DNA of 64,000 nt from Pseudoalteromonas citrea (GCF_000238375.3 NZ_AHBZ03000017.1:1-64000); one strand, 5' to 3'. Positions 54,370 through 64,000 are shown, counted from the first letter of the stretch. Notes: a model not told the origin generated them from the sequence alone. Made by a program: numbers and translations.

Positions 54370-56296
54370 GCTATTGCTTATCACCTTCATATATTTGATT
54401 ATGACGATGATGCTATTTACCGAGTTAGGAACTCCATTTGCTATTCTACTTTGTGTACTGAATATATGGCATGTTGCACAATGGAAATATATTAGGTTCC
54501 CCCCTTCTAACCTAATTCTTAATATTGTAGCCGTTATTGGTATGACTGTTTGTGGACTCTCTATTGGGTTTAGTAATTCAGTATCATTGTTTGTGTCATT
54601 AATGGTTCTCGCATGCCAATTAAAAGTTATTCAAGCTAAAAGTGATAAACAAAATAAGCAGATCATGGTGCTAAACTTTTTTACCATTCCTTGCTTATTT
54701 CTGTTTTCACAAAACCTATTCACTACTTTAGTCGTTGTTACAGCTTTGATTATAAATTTAGGTGTTTTAGCTGCTATTTCTCATAAGCAGCTGTTGCTGC
54801 CTGCAACGAAAACAGCAGTCAAAAATATATTTTTTATCATTCCAGTTAGCATGTTACTTGTTGTTTTTTTACCTAAGATCCCATCTTTTTGGCAATTACC
54901 AGGCGCTCAGGTTGCAAAAACCGGTTTATCTGAGAATGTAGACCCCTTTAATATTTCAGAGTTATCTCAATCTGATGATTTGGCTTTTCGAGCCATAATA
55001 GAAGAGCCAACCTCGTATTCTCCGCCTTTTTATTGGCGAGCACTTATACATGATAAGTTTGATGGTACATCTTGGCATATGGCGCGTGAGCAAAACATTC
55101 CTGTACATGTTGCAAATCGTGACATTTCATCAGTCTATAAAGTGATCGCAGAGCCAAGTAATTTACCATGGCTATTTTCACTGGGTAATGCATTCAGTGA
55201 TTCTGATGAAGTATCAACTAACCAGTTTGGTACACTGTTTAGTTCAAAAATCAGAAGCCGTAATTTCGAATACAATGCGCACACCGCTACTGCACCGACT
55301 AAAGAGTTTTTAACTCGTTGGGAATACCAACGTTATACGCAATTACCAAAAAAGTTAAACCCAAAATCGGCCGAGCTCGCGCGCCAATGGGACAACGATG
55401 CGGGCTCCACAGATGACTTTATTGTTCTGATGCGGGCATATTTTATCGCACAGAATTTTGAATATACCCTAACACCTGAAGTCATAGAGAGCACCAATAG
55501 CATTGATGAGTTTATGTTTGAGAAAAAATCTGGATTTTGCGGACACTATGCTTCTTCCGTAGCGATGATGATGCGTAGTGTTGGGATCCCGTCTCGACTT
55601 GTGTCAGGTTACCTCGGTGGTGAATATAATGAAGCTAATAATTACTTTAGTATTTATCAATATGACGCTCATGCGTGGGTTGAGTTTTTTATACCTAACG
55701 CTGGCTGGCAAAGGCTTGATCCTACCGCTTGGATTTCGCCAGAACGATTAATAGGCTCACTGTCACAACATACCACTTTAGCAGAGCAATTTAAGTCAAA
55801 TATTGGGATCAGTTTAGTCGCTCTGTCAGGTGTACCCGGCATGGAATGGTTAAGGCTAACGCTTGAGGAGTATGACTACAAATGGACTCGTTGGGTACTT
55901 AATTTCGATAAAAACAAACAACAATCATTCTTACAAGATTTGCTGGGAAATAATGCACAGGTGTTATCTGGGGTAATCATGGTGCTTACATTGGTCGTGG
56001 TATTCTTAGTGGTATTTTTGTTTATGCAACGACAGGTTTATATCAAGCGGCCACTTTCTGTTGAGCTATATGAAAAACTAAAATCTGTCAGTCCTTATAA
56101 AAATAATAATTTAACGCCTTTGCAATTTATTTCGAAGGTAAAAGAGCAATTTCCTGAGCATACACACGAGTTGGATGAATTTTACAGCCACTTTAGTGCA
56201 GCTCGATACCAAGGTAAAACGTTTGCTAACAGACAAAGAAAATCGACTATGAAACTGATAAAATCCATAAAAATAAAAACAAAGAGAAAACTATGA
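54359..56296 (+). CDS. tgpA: TgpA-like membrane transglutaminase
   Basis: A 645-residue inner-membrane protein. Five or six N-terminal membrane segments run to about 175. The periplasmic transglutaminase-like domain has a complete triad: Cys394 ([10 protein letters not shown]), His438 (YDAHAWVEF) and Asp454 (RLDPTAW). A further membrane segment near 540 precedes a C-terminal helical tail. TgpA is essential for growth in Pseudomonas aeruginosa. GTG start inside the DUF58 gene; overlaps the antiporter gene by four bases. Confidence 0.92.
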   Translation: MNTKLLLITFIYLIMTMMLFTELGTPFAILLCVLNIWHVAQWKYIRFPPSNLILNIVAVIGMTVCGLSIGFSNSVSLFVSLMVLACQLKVIQAKSDKQNKQIMVLNFFTIPCLFLFSQNLFTTLVVVTALIINLGVLAAISHKQLLLPATKTAVKNIFFIIPVSMLLVVFLPKIPSFWQLPGAQVAKTGLSENVDPFNISELSQSDDLAFRAIIEEPTSYSPPFYWRALIHDKFDGTSWHMAREQNIPVHVANRDISSVYKVIAEPSNLPWLFSLGNAFSDSDEVSTNQFGTLFSSKIRSRNFEYNAHTATAPTKEFLTRWEYQRYTQLPKKLNPKSAELARQWDNDAGSTDDFIVLMRAYFIAQNFEYTLTPEVIESTNSIDEFMFEKKSGFCGHYASSVAMMMRSVGIPSRLVSGYLGGEYNEANNYFSIYQYDAHAWVEFFIPNAGWQRLDPTAWISPERLIGSLSQHTTLAEQFKSNIGISLVALSGVPGMEWLRLTLEEYDYKWTRWVLNFDKNKQQSFLQDLLGNNAQVLSGVIMVLTLVVVFLVVFLFMQRQVYIKRPLSVELYEKLKSVSPYKNNNLTPLQFISKVKEQFPEHTHELDEFYSHFSAARYQGKTFANRQRKSTMKLIKSIKIKTKRKL

Positions 56297-57615
56297 ATGC
56301 AGTAATTATTGGCGTACTCCTTATGCTCACCCTGTCATTGTTGCGAGTAAACGTTATTGTTGCCATGACTGTGAGTGCAATGGTCGCAGGTCTATCGGCT
56401 GGCCTTGATTTATCTGCTACCTTAAATTCATTTAATGACGGGTTATCTGGTGGCGCTGAAATTGCTTTAAGTTATGCCATGCTTGGTGGGTTCGCAGTCG
56501 CGATTTCTAAATCTGGATTAACTCAAATTTTGGCGCAAAGCTTACTCAAAAAAGTAGATGGTTCTCGAGATAGCCATACGCATTTGCTCAGCCTTTTGAT
56601 CATGACCATTATTTTATGCTGCGCTATAGCATCGCAAAACTTAGTACCCGTACATATCGCTTTTATTCCTATTTTGATCCCCCCTCTACTTGTGATTTTA
56701 AATAAGCTTGAGCTAGATAGGCGAGCAATTGCATGTATTCTTACATTCGGGCTAGCAACATCATACATGGTTCTGCCTTATGGTTTTGGTGGAATATACT
56801 TGTACTCTATATTACATAAAAACCTCGCGGATAACGGCTTAACGATTATTAATACCGATGTACCAATCGCAATGGTGATCCCCGCTGTGGGAATGCTCGT
56901 GGGATTATGTATTGCACTGTTGATTACATATCGTAGAAAACGCATTTATAAAACCGTGGCTAATGAGCATACCTCATCATTGAAAGAGATTGAAAACCCT
57001 AAAAAAGTCATAGTAATTGGTACGGTAGCTGTTGTATGTTCACTTGTTGCCCAAAATATAAGTGGCTCTATGATTTTAGGCGGCTTGATTGGAGTGATGA
57101 TGTTCAGTGTTTTTGGTATTGTTAAATGGGAACAAAGCTCCGACGTATTCAGCCGAGGTGTGGCTATGATGGCGATGATCGGGTTTATTATGATCTCAGC
57201 TCAAGGGTTTGCTGCGGTTATGAAATCAACCGGTGATGTCGCAAGCTTAGTTTCAGCCTGCGCAGAATTTATAGGTGATAATAAGCCTCTGGCCGCAGCA
57301 ATGATACTGATAGTCGGGCTTCTAATTACGATGGGGATAGGCAGTTCTTTTTCGACAGTGCCTATCATTGCTACTTTATTTGTGCCTTTATGTTTAGAGG
57401 TCGGCTTTTCTGCTATGGCTACTGCGGCTCTTGTTGGCACCGCAGGCGCTTTGGGTGATGCAGGATCTCCCGCTTCAGATTCTACACTAGGGCCAACATC
57501 TGGGCTGAATGCCGATGGACAGCATGATCATATTTGGGATTCTGTTGTACCCACCTTTATTCATTTTAATATTCCACTGCTCATTTTTGGCTGGATAGCA
57601 GCCATGGTTCTCTAG
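56293..57615 (+). CDS. Na+/H+ antiporter-family membrane protein
   Basis: A 440-residue protein with about 11-12 membrane segments, of the NhaC/ArsB-like ion-transporter superfamily annotated as Na+/H+ antiporter family. Conserved stretches include [11 protein letters not shown]-like [15 protein letters not shown] and [30 protein letters not shown] near the C-terminus, which typify this group. Ion specificity is not proven. It is last in the operon, overlapping tgpA by four bases, and closed by the terminator at 57648-57680. Its linkage to MoxR/TgpA genes is not one I know as general. Confidence 0.82.
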   Translation: MNAVIIGVLLMLTLSLLRVNVIVAMTVSAMVAGLSAGLDLSATLNSFNDGLSGGAEIALSYAMLGGFAVAISKSGLTQILAQSLLKKVDGSRDSHTHLLSLLIMTIILCCAIASQNLVPVHIAFIPILIPPLLVILNKLELDRRAIACILTFGLATSYMVLPYGFGGIYLYSILHKNLADNGLTIINTDVPIAMVIPAVGMLVGLCIALLITYRRKRIYKTVANEHTSSLKEIENPKKVIVIGTVAVVCSLVAQNISGSMILGGLIGVMMFSVFGIVKWEQSSDVFSRGVAMMAMIGFIMISAQGFAAVMKSTGDVASLVSACAEFIGDNKPLAAAMILIVGLLITMGIGSSFSTVPIIATLFVPLCLEVGFSAMATAALVGTAGALGDAGSPASDSTLGPTSGLNADGQHDHIWDSVVPTFIHFNIPLLIFGWIAAMVL

Positions 57616-57647
57616 TATAAACTGCTAAATGCTTCTCAAAATGCAAA

Positions 57648-57680
57648 AAACGAGACGAGGCTTTTTATACAGTCTCGTTT
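57648..57680 (+). terminator. Terminator of the MoxR-TgpA-antiporter operon
   Basis: AAACGAGAC (57648-57656) and GTCTCGTTT (57672-57680) pair perfectly over a 15-base loop, followed by a partly T-rich stretch, 33 bases past the stop. Confidence 0.75.
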
Positions 57681-57799
57681 CGTTTTATGTAATCTATTGA
57701 TTTAAAAATCATTAAAATTTCATAAAGTCGTCAACAAAACTTAGCCCTAATATTGCTCTAGTAACACTAGATAAATAATATTCTTGATAGGGTTTGATT

Positions 57800-58972
57800 A
57801 TGGCTTTTAATATTACAGTTGTAGGTTTAGGGTATGTTGGTTTAGCGAATGCATTGCTTTTGTCCCAACATAACAAAGTATGCGCGTTAGAGACAGACCA
57901 TAACCGAGTTAACTTGATAAACCAAAAAAAATCACCTATCAAAGATGCTGAGATAACACATTTTCTATCAAAAAATAGTACCGAGATTTTTGCTACCAGT
58001 GACCCTTTTCTCGCGCTAGAAAATGCAGATTACGTCGTAATTGCAACACCAACAGATTATGATCCGCAGACTAACTATTTTAATACAGCAAGTGTCGAAA
58101 GCGTCATAGCACAAGCTCAAGAGATTTCACCTCGTGCAACCATTATCATTAAATCTACCGTCCCAGTTGGATTTACTGAACAAATGGAACAGCGGTATCA
58201 AACTAACAATATTGTATTCTCTCCTGAATTTTTAAGAGAAGGGAAAGCACTATATGATAACTTGTATCCATCACGGATAATTCTGGGGGCTTTAACTGAC
58301 GAAGCACAAGTATTCGCCAATTTGCTAAAGCAAGGTGCACACTCTGACGACGTTGAAATACTCCTAACCCATTCAACTGAAGCAGAAGCAATTAAGCTTT
58401 TTTCTAATACCTACCTTGCTATGCGGGTAGCTTTTTTTAATGAACTTGATACCTATTGTGAAGCGAAGTTATTAAATACCAAAGAGATTATTGATGGTGT
58501 CAGCTTAGATCCTCGTATCGGGGACCATTATAACAACCCGTCATTTGGGTATGGCGGTTACTGTTTACCAAAAGACACCAAACAGCTACTAGCAAACTTT
58601 GATGGTGTGCCAAATGACATGATATCTGCTGTTGTCTCGGCCAATGATACGCGTAAAAAATATATTGCAGAGTCTATTATGGCAAAAGAACCAAAAAAAA
58701 TAGGAGTATATAGGCTAATAATGAAAGCTGACTCTGATAACTTTAGAGAATCTGCCATTTTAGATGTGATAGCTCATTTGCACCAAGCCGGTGCTGATGT
58801 AACTGTTTATGAGCCTAAGCTTGAGAAGCCTTTTTCCGATGACTTTTCTTTATGTAATAACTTAAGCTCGTTTAAGTCAGAATGCGACCTAATCATCACA
58901 AATCGCGATGTCGATGTGTTAAGTGATATTGCTGATAAATTATATACGCGTGACTTGTTTCACAAAGATTAA
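57800..58972 (+). CDS. ugd: UDP-glucose 6-dehydrogenase
   Basis: A 390-residue NAD-dependent enzyme making UDP-glucuronate for surface polysaccharide or lipid modification. The NAD motif VVGLGYVGLANALLL is near the start, SPEFLREGKALYDNLYPSRI forms the substrate region, and the catalytic Cys255 is in GYGGYCLPKDTKQL. Length matches the short bacterial Ugd class. I use the ATG at 57800, with AGGG upstream; a TTG two codons earlier is possible. Monocistronic. Confidence 0.95.
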   Translation: MAFNITVVGLGYVGLANALLLSQHNKVCALETDHNRVNLINQKKSPIKDAEITHFLSKNSTEIFATSDPFLALENADYVVIATPTDYDPQTNYFNTASVESVIAQAQEISPRATIIIKSTVPVGFTEQMEQRYQTNNIVFSPEFLREGKALYDNLYPSRIILGALTDEAQVFANLLKQGAHSDDVEILLTHSTEAEAIKLFSNTYLAMRVAFFNELDTYCEAKLLNTKEIIDGVSLDPRIGDHYNNPSFGYGGYCLPKDTKQLLANFDGVPNDMISAVVSANDTRKKYIAESIMAKEPKKIGVYRLIMKADSDNFRESAILDVIAHLHQAGADVTVYEPKLEKPFSDDFSLCNNLSSFKSECDLIITNRDVDVLSDIADKLYTRDLFHKD

Positions 58973-58981
58973 AGCTATATC

Positions 58982-59007
58982 GCAGGTTAATGTGATTATT
59001 GACCTGC
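58982..59007. terminator. Possible bidirectional terminator between ugd and the LysR gene
   Basis: GCAGGTTAAT (58982-58991) pairs with ATTGACCTGC (58998-59007) with one G-U pair and a six-base loop. It overlaps the last codons of the convergent LysR gene and starts ten bases past ugd. T-runs are weak. Confidence 0.5.
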
Positions 59008-59904
59008 TTCTTCCGCCATTTGTGTTTTAACCCATTCGATGAAAACATGAATTCTTTCATGTTTAGGTGAACGCTTATCATAGACAAAATAACGCTCAAC
59101 TTTATTAGGGTGTGGTAACGCAAAGGCAATACATAGCTCGCCTGAATCAATATGATTTTGACATAAATAATCAACAATCAGTGCTATGCTGTTGCTATTA
59201 AGTACCGCAGTAAGCGCCATATCAGTACTACTCACCGACGTATAAGCTGTATTTTCGTTTATCTGCGAAACACCATGGTGTTTAGCCCACTCTAACCAAT
59301 CATATGGACTGGAGCTTCCAATATTAATGAGTGGACGAGCAGAAATATCATCTGTATTTTTTAACTCTTCTAGCATACTTACAGAACAGACGGGATGAAC
59401 TGTCCCATCGCCAAAATAGAGGCATTCATATTCTTTAGGGGTTTTCTGTCTCACATTCTTTCCAAATCGTATAGCCAAATCAATATGCTGTGCCGTTAAG
59501 TCGTCAAATCCAGCGGAAGACTGAATATTGATAGTTATCTCAGGGTGTAATTTAGAAAACAAATGTAATCGTGGTATTAGCCATATTGCAGAAAAAGCTT
59601 GAGTCGATGATATGGTTAATGGACCTTCAAGTGGCTGCTTAGTAATTGTATCTAATGACTCAGTCAGCACTGATAGTGCATTGTTTGTTGCTAAAAATAG
59701 AACCTCTCCACTTTGCGTCAATAACATACTTTTTCCTTTTCGAGTAAAAAGTTGCTGTCCCAATAAACTTTGTAGTTGGCGCATCTGCTGGCTAACAGCC
59801 GCTTGTGAAATACATAACTCACTCGCAGCTAAGCTATAGCTGGCATGATGCGCAGCAGCATTAAAAGTACGCAGTAGGTTTAAATTATTAAGCGCTTTAT
59901 GCAA
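58996..59904 (-). CDS. LysR-family regulator (GcvA-like)
   Basis: A 302-residue LysR-type regulator. The helix-turn-helix is clear (NLLRTFNAAAHHASYSLAA, then ELCISQAAVSQQMRQLQSLLGQQLF), followed by a type 2 periplasmic-binding effector domain of the GcvA/AmpR group. It is divergent from the PEP mutase/isocitrate lyase-family gene, its likely target. Effector unknown. Confidence 0.9.
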   Translation of the reverse strand: MHKALNNLNLLRTFNAAAHHASYSLAASELCISQAAVSQQMRQLQSLLGQQLFTRKGKSMLLTQSGEVLFLATNNALSVLTESLDTITKQPLEGPLTISSTQAFSAIWLIPRLHLFSKLHPEITINIQSSAGFDDLTAQHIDLAIRFGKNVRQKTPKEYECLYFGDGTVHPVCSVSMLEELKNTDDISARPLINIGSSSPYDWLEWAKHHGVSQINENTAYTSVSSTDMALTAVLNSNSIALIVDYLCQNHIDSGELCIAFALPHPNKVERYFVYDKRSPKHERIHVFIEWVKTQMAEEAGQ

Positions 59905-59935
59905 TCGATTTTTTCCTATAGTTTAGCTTTGTAAC

Positions 59936-59950
59936 ATAAGCTGAGCTTAT
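59936..59950. promoter_or_regulatory. LysR-type T-N11-A operator candidate
   Basis: ATAAGCTGAGCTTAT has perfect seven-base arms around one base and fits the T-N11-A LysR box (T 59937, A 59949). It is 32 bases upstream of the LysR start in the divergent region. Confidence 0.5.
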
Positions 59951-60036
59951 ATTACTGTCACAGTATTATCGTTGGCATAAATAATACTGTCAACGCATAC
60001 TGGCCACATCAAGCAAATATATACGGAATCATTTTC

Positions 60037-60804
60037 ATGTTATTCAACACTTTTAGAGCATTGCATACAACATCGACACCTTTACTTCTTGCTAATGTAT
60101 GGGACGTGCCCAGTGCAAAAATTTCACAAAAAAATGGCTTTAAGGCAATAGGAACATCCAGCGCTGCGCTTGCAAATACATTAGGTTACAAAGATGGAGA
60201 AAATGTGCCCTTTTCTGATGTGCTGTTTATGATAGAAAAAATTGCCTCAGCAGTATCCGTCCCATTAACGGTTGATATAGAAGCTGGCTATAGCGAAGAC
60301 CCTGAAGTTACGTTTGAGCATATAAAATCACTGGTAAAGCTTGGCGTTGTTGGCATTAATATTGAGGATAGCAAAGTCATCGGTGATACACGCTCATTAG
60401 CAAACGCTGAAGAGTTTGCTTGTTTCTTATCTGCGATAAAAGCGCGCCTTAGTAAAGAGAATATAGACGTGTTCATTAATGTGAGAACTGATACATTTTT
60501 ACTTGAAGTTAAAGATCCAGTAACTGAAACTAAAAATCGAATTACGCATTATCAAGCCGCTGGTGCCGATGGTATATTCATTCCATGCATAACAAATACT
60601 AATCACATTGAAGCGGCTGTAAATCATACGCATTTACCAGTGAATGTAATGTGTATGCCTGGTTTAACTAATTTCAATGAATTAACCGAACTTGGCGTTA
60701 AAAGGATCAGTATGGGTGATTTTGTACATACTAAACAACTGGAGCATTTTGAAAGTATCTTGCTAGATATAAAAAAGCATGGCTCTTTTAGCGTTATCTT
60801 TTAA
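60037..60804 (+). CDS. Isocitrate lyase/PEP mutase family enzyme
   Basis: A 255-residue TIM-barrel protein of the PEP mutase/isocitrate lyase superfamily. Conserved pieces: LLLANVWDVPSAK, GTSSAALANTLGY, the metal-binding VDIEAGYS and VGINIEDS, and NVRTDTFL. The KKCGH motif of isocitrate lyase is absent, so it is probably a C-C lyase or hydrolase on an oxo acid, the exact substrate being unknown. Its control by the divergent LysR is inferred. The 3' end overlaps the convergent kinase gene by 11 bases. Confidence 0.87.
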   Translation: MLFNTFRALHTTSTPLLLANVWDVPSAKISQKNGFKAIGTSSAALANTLGYKDGENVPFSDVLFMIEKIASAVSVPLTVDIEAGYSEDPEVTFEHIKSLVKLGVVGINIEDSKVIGDTRSLANAEEFACFLSAIKARLSKENIDVFINVRTDTFLLEVKDPVTETKNRITHYQAAGADGIFIPCITNTNHIEAAVNHTHLPVNVMCMPGLTNFNELTELGVKRISMGDFVHTKQLEHFESILLDIKKHGSFSVIF

Positions 60805-62812
60805 CGCTGTTATTGTGCAAGGAGCTAATTGCATTGCTTAGCTCCGAAAACCTAATCGGCTTTGTAAGCACTTTATTCATTCCTGCATTTAAGCAGTTTA
60901 CTTTGTCGGCTTGCCCTGCATTGGCCGTCAACGCAAAGATTGGCACGTCTAAAGACATTTCTTCTCGTATATATTTTGTTGCTGTTAGACCATCCATCAC
61001 TGGCATCATCATGTCCATTAATACAAGGTCAAACTGTTTTGCTTTTATCGCATTTAATGCTTCTGAACCAGTCTCCGTAAGGGTTACACTGTGATTTAAC
61101 TTTTTCAACAGTGCTTCTATTAATACTTGATTAGGCTTGTTATCTTCAGCTACTAATATGTTGAGAGATTGCTGTAATGATTTGGGTTTACTTGTCACCA
61201 GTGAAACTTCAATAGCTTTGAAAGGCAGTGTAACGGTGAATGTTGTGCCAACACCAAGTAAACTGCGGCAATCTATGGTCCCTTGCATGAGTTCAATTAG
61301 CTTTTTGGTAATACTTAAGCCAAGTCCTACGCCCTGCTGCTTGCGCTTTACGCTGTCACTTACTTGGCTAAATGGTTGAAACAGGCGAGTCAAATCTTGC
61401 TCTGCAATACCAATCCCTGTGTCTGATACTTTAATGGTCAATAAGTCATGTTCTCTGGATATATTTAAACTTACTCGTCCGTGACTGGTAAATTTAAATG
61501 CATTACCTAAGAGATTAAATAAAATCTGCCCCAACCGAGTGCTGTCTCCTTCAATAATATCTGGCACCGATTTATCAATGGATTGGTCAAATACAAGCTT
61601 TCCTCGTTCTGTATGCGACTCAAACTGGGCTGAAATACTCTGGATTAGCTCTTTTAAATTAACCTCACTACTATCTAAAGAGAGTGTACCTGATTCAATC
61701 TTAGAGAAGTCTAACACATCTGATATCAATCCCAGTAAAAGGTTGGCGCTGCTTTGTGCATATGAAAGCCATTCTTTTTGCTGCTCAGTTAAGGTTGTAT
61801 CGCTGATCAACTCTACCATACCAAGTATTGAGTTCATCGGTGTACGTATTTCATGAGACATAACTGCTAGAAACTGCGATTTTGCTGAGTTTGCATTTTC
61901 AGCTTTTTCTTTGGCTTGCTTATAGGCTATTTCACGATCTTTTGCATACGTTATATCTTTGGCAATTCCCAGATAACCCATGAATTCACCAGTATCGTTA
62001 AATTGAGCTTTTCCACTGAGCGAGATCCAGAGATGTCTTGGCGCATTTAGTTCAAATTCAAACTCATAGAAGTCACCGTGTTGTGTGATAATGTGCTGAA
62101 ATTGTGCCCACTTACGAAGCTGAGCAGTTTCAGTATCAGACCGCATTAACAAAGGGGATTTACCAACAAAGTGCGTTTTATATAGGTCATCATCGGCAGC
62201 CAGTTCGTCTACACAAATAAACTCACAAACTGCATTCATTCGCCAAAACCATTCAGAAGCAAGCTCTTTAAACAGTTCTGCTTGCTCCGTCATTACTGCG
62301 ACTAAAGAGAGTAAATGACTTGTATGTGAATGAGCCTTGTTGAGTGACTCGACTTTTAGATATAGCTGCTCTAAAAGAATAGACACCATACTGTCTTTAC
62401 CCACCACAGAGAAACGCGGTTTACCGGTTAATTCGGAAAACAACACAACGCTGTTATTACATGAGGGCGGTAGCTTACATATCAGAATATTAGAAAGGTT
62501 TGAGTTTACCTTATTATTGGCGATATGTTCAGCATGTGAATATCCATCACTAAGGAATACCTCCGTAACATCTTCATTCTCCATTATTTTATTTAATGAC
62601 CATTGACTATAATTAAAGTCACTATCTGAGCTCGCTATCGCACGATAAATGAGAGACTCATGTTCAGTAAGAATACAACAGTTTTTGTAACTAAATAACG
62701 GTGACAATGCTTTATTTAATCGATAGAACACTGCGGTTAAATCTTTGCCAGAATTTATGGCAGATAGCGCGCTTTGTAATTGTTCTAAACTAAATAAATG
62801 TCCATTTTGCAT
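60794..62812 (-). CDS. Soluble hybrid histidine kinase (PAS-HisKA-HATPase-REC)
   Basis: About 672 residues. The N-terminal 190 residues may be a divergent GAF-like sensor (LNKALSPLFSYKNCCIL), then a PAS domain about 200-300. HisKA carries phospho-His320 (MSHEIRTPMN). The ATPase domain has N, G1 and G2 boxes (LLGNAFKFT, DTGIGI, GVGLGLSITKKL). A C-terminal receiver has phospho-Asp600 (LVLMDMMMPVMDG). No membrane segment is visible, so it should be cytoplasmic. I start at 62812, with GGTGAAC upstream; the longer frame adds 23 residues. No response regulator is adjacent. Confidence 0.9.
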   Translation of the reverse strand: MQNGHLFSLEQLQSALSAINSGKDLTAVFYRLNKALSPLFSYKNCCILTEHESLIYRAIASSDSDFNYSQWSLNKIMENEDVTEVFLSDGYSHAEHIANNKVNSNLSNILICKLPPSCNNSVVLFSELTGKPRFSVVGKDSMVSILLEQLYLKVESLNKAHSHTSHLLSLVAVMTEQAELFKELASEWFWRMNAVCEFICVDELAADDDLYKTHFVGKSPLLMRSDTETAQLRKWAQFQHIITQHGDFYEFEFELNAPRHLWISLSGKAQFNDTGEFMGYLGIAKDITYAKDREIAYKQAKEKAENANSAKSQFLAVMSHEIRTPMNSILGMVELISDTTLTEQQKEWLSYAQSSANLLLGLISDVLDFSKIESGTLSLDSSEVNLKELIQSISAQFESHTERGKLVFDQSIDKSVPDIIEGDSTRLGQILFNLLGNAFKFTSHGRVSLNISREHDLLTIKVSDTGIGIAEQDLTRLFQPFSQVSDSVKRKQQGVGLGLSITKKLIELMQGTIDCRSLLGVGTTFTVTLPFKAIEVSLVTSKPKSLQQSLNILVAEDNKPNQVLIEALLKKLNHSVTLTETGSEALNAIKAKQFDLVLMDMMMPVMDGLTATKYIREEMSLDVPIFALTANAGQADKVNCLNAGMNKVLTKPIRFSELSNAISSLHNNSVKR

Positions 62813-62989
62813 TTTTTGTTCACCATTCTTGTAATTTGCTTTGCACTTTGCAAATGTAGTTACCTTTATCAAAAAGATCAAATTTATTTTTAATTAAATA
62901 TAACAAATTCAATAACTTATTATTGAAAATAAGTTGGAATAATATCTGCTTATCTAAAGTATATCCTAAAGAGTGTAAGTGGAGCGATT

Positions 62990-63880
62990 ATGAAAATTGT
63001 ATGTTTAGGTGGTGGCCATGGGCTAGCACAAGTATTGAGTGCTATCAGACCGCTATGTAGTGATTTAACTGCAATCGTTGCGACCACCGATAATGGTGGG
63101 AGTACCGGCAGGCTAAGAGAGTCGCAAGAATGCGTTGCACTCGGAGACATCCGCCGTTGCTGCTTGCAACTAACAGATAAACAATCTCTGATTCATTCAA
63201 TATTTGAACACCGCTTTGATGGGGGGGAGTTAGATGGTCATAGTCTCGGTAACCTAACACTATTAGGCTTAATGCAGCTAACAGACTCACCAACAGAGGC
63301 TGTTGCTTGGTTTAACGCCATGTTAGGTAATGCCGAAACCATTTTGCCTATGTCTGATTCAGCGACCGATCTTGTTGCCAGTTATCATAACGGTGAGCAA
63401 GTTATTGGTGAATGTGAGATAGACGCATTAACACAGCTCCCAGATACTGTTGGCTTATCAAAGGCAGTTCCTGCTGCAAAAGGGGCTGTTGATGCAATCA
63501 TGAATGCCGATTTAATATTGATGGGGCCTGGCAGTATCATTTCAAGTGTGATGCCGCCATTACTGGTGAAAGAAATAAGTACAGCCATTAAGGAAACAGC
63601 TGCTTGTCGCATTTTTATTGAAAACATAGCCCAAGAAAATAGCGTAGCCAGTAGTTTACAGGGTGAAACAATCATTGACTGGATGCAAGAAAAGTTAGGC
63701 TATCAATTTTGCGATTTAAGTATTTCTCCACAAGCAATAGAAGAAATCGTTGTGCATTGTGATGAATTAAACCAAGGTCAATCTACACAGCATAATATAG
63801 AGCAGCTAAGTCATGTGTTTTCACAACTACTTAAACTACCTTTGAGTACAAAGGTAAACTCAACATGTACTATCAATTAA
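62990..63880 (+). CDS. YvcK/CofD-family gluconeogenesis factor
   Basis: A 296-residue CofD-like protein that in other bacteria binds UDP-GlcNAc and links carbon metabolism to cell-wall precursor supply. CLGGGHGLAQVL at residues 5-16, ATTDNGGSTGRLRE near 31, LGDIRRCC and DLILMGPGSIISSVMPPLLV are the family motifs. GGAG precedes the ATG. Its last 21 bases overlap the end of the next, convergent gene. Confidence 0.88.
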   Translation: MKIVCLGGGHGLAQVLSAIRPLCSDLTAIVATTDNGGSTGRLRESQECVALGDIRRCCLQLTDKQSLIHSIFEHRFDGGELDGHSLGNLTLLGLMQLTDSPTEAVAWFNAMLGNAETILPMSDSATDLVASYHNGEQVIGECEIDALTQLPDTVGLSKAVPAAKGAVDAIMNADLILMGPGSIISSVMPPLLVKEISTAIKETAACRIFIENIAQENSVASSLQGETIIDWMQEKLGYQFCDLSISPQAIEEIVVHCDELNQGQSTQHNIEQLSHVFSQLLKLPLSTKVNSTCTIN

Positions 63881-64000
63881 CTCTCGAGCATGAGAAAAGG
63901 TAACTAAACTTTGTGCATGAACATCAGTAATTAATGTGCTTACTTCAGCATTAACGCCGTCAATTTTGACCTGGTGTTCTATTTTTTCACACAGCGCTGC
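63860..64000 (-). CDS. C-terminal end of an unidentified gene, cut by the window edge
   Basis: A minus-strand reading frame is open from the window edge to a stop at 63862-63860 and encodes 46 residues, including VNAEVSTLITDVHAQ and ending FSHARELIDSTC. It looks coding in composition, but the fragment is too short to identify. It overlaps the yvcK end by 21 bases. Confidence 0.5.
   Translation of the reverse strand, partial: AALCEKIEHQVKIDGVNAEVSTLITDVHAQSLVTFSHARELIDSTC

Noticed and set aside
1-64000. tRNA or rRNA genes, CRISPR array, intact insertion sequence, phage or defence island
   Set aside because: No tRNA cloverleaf, repeat-spacer array, transposase or defence gene is visible on either strand.

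Overview
The window reads as chromosome of a marine gammaproteobacterium of the Alteromonadales, most like Pseudoalteromonas. The base composition is AT-leaning. The blocks ybfF-seqA-pgm and ybfE-fldA-fur, the branched-chain keto acid dehydrogenase operon, AstE, a secreted chitinase and CsiV next to mfd all fit that group. Genus placement is inference from gene content, not from a marker gene. I see no rRNA, tRNA, CRISPR array, intact insertion sequence or phage.

Layout. 1-7.6 kb: a LysE-type exporter, then a minus-strand secreted-protein operon. It encodes a CBM2/PKD/CBM2/PKD/YceI protein, a CBM2-YceI-FnIII-cytochrome c-DUF1592-type protein and a Tat-type DUF1552 protein. Its leader carries a clear cyclic-di-GMP-I (GEMM-I) riboswitch at about 7546-7634. 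8-9.4 kb: a small membrane protein and an AIG2-like cyclotransferase. 9.6-15.5 kb: a chaperone-usher pilus locus (chaperone, usher, putative tip protein, two tandem pilins about 80% identical); the first pilin has a textbook sigma-54 promoter. A decayed GGDEF domain follows at about 15.9 kb. 16.4-22.4 kb: a zinc-homeostasis cluster. A Zur-like regulator, a class I dihydroorotase and a COG0523 GTPase are divergent from a flavoprotein and a FeoB-like membrane transporter, with a Zur-box-like sequence between them. 22.5-29.7 kb: a lipoprotein, CsiV, Mfd, the agmatine pathway (AguA, AguB) and a PilZ-like protein. 29.8-36.9 kb: an RND efflux pump with a divergent TetR regulator, and an ABC exporter. 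37-41.8 kb: Fur, flavodoxin, YbfE, DUF2788, YbfF, SeqA and Pgm. 41.9-47 kb: AstE and the bkd E1alpha/E1beta/E2 operon, preceded by a perfect 16-bp palindrome. 47.4-50.6 kb: a small secreted protein and a GH18 chitinase. 52.1-57.6 kb: a tightly overlapping operon of a CheY-like receiver, MoxR ATPase, DUF58 protein, TgpA transglutaminase and Na+/H+ antiporter-family protein. 57.8-64 kb: UDP-glucose dehydrogenase, a LysR regulator divergent from a PEP mutase/isocitrate lyase-family enzyme, a soluble hybrid histidine kinase, YvcK, and the 3' end of a further gene.

Two themes stand out. The first is surface attachment and cyclic-di-GMP: a riboswitch-controlled polysaccharide-binding/redox operon, a sigma-54 pilus, a PilZ-like protein, a GGDEF relic and a chitinase. 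The second is metal homeostasis: the Zur-type cluster includes a FeoB-like protein whose G domain is degenerate and whose gate region is Cys-rich, sitting beside a flavoprotein with a Cys-rich tail. The best candidates for undescribed biology are the riboswitch-controlled CBM2/YceI/cytochrome/DUF1592/DUF1552 operon and the flavoprotein plus FeoB-like pair.
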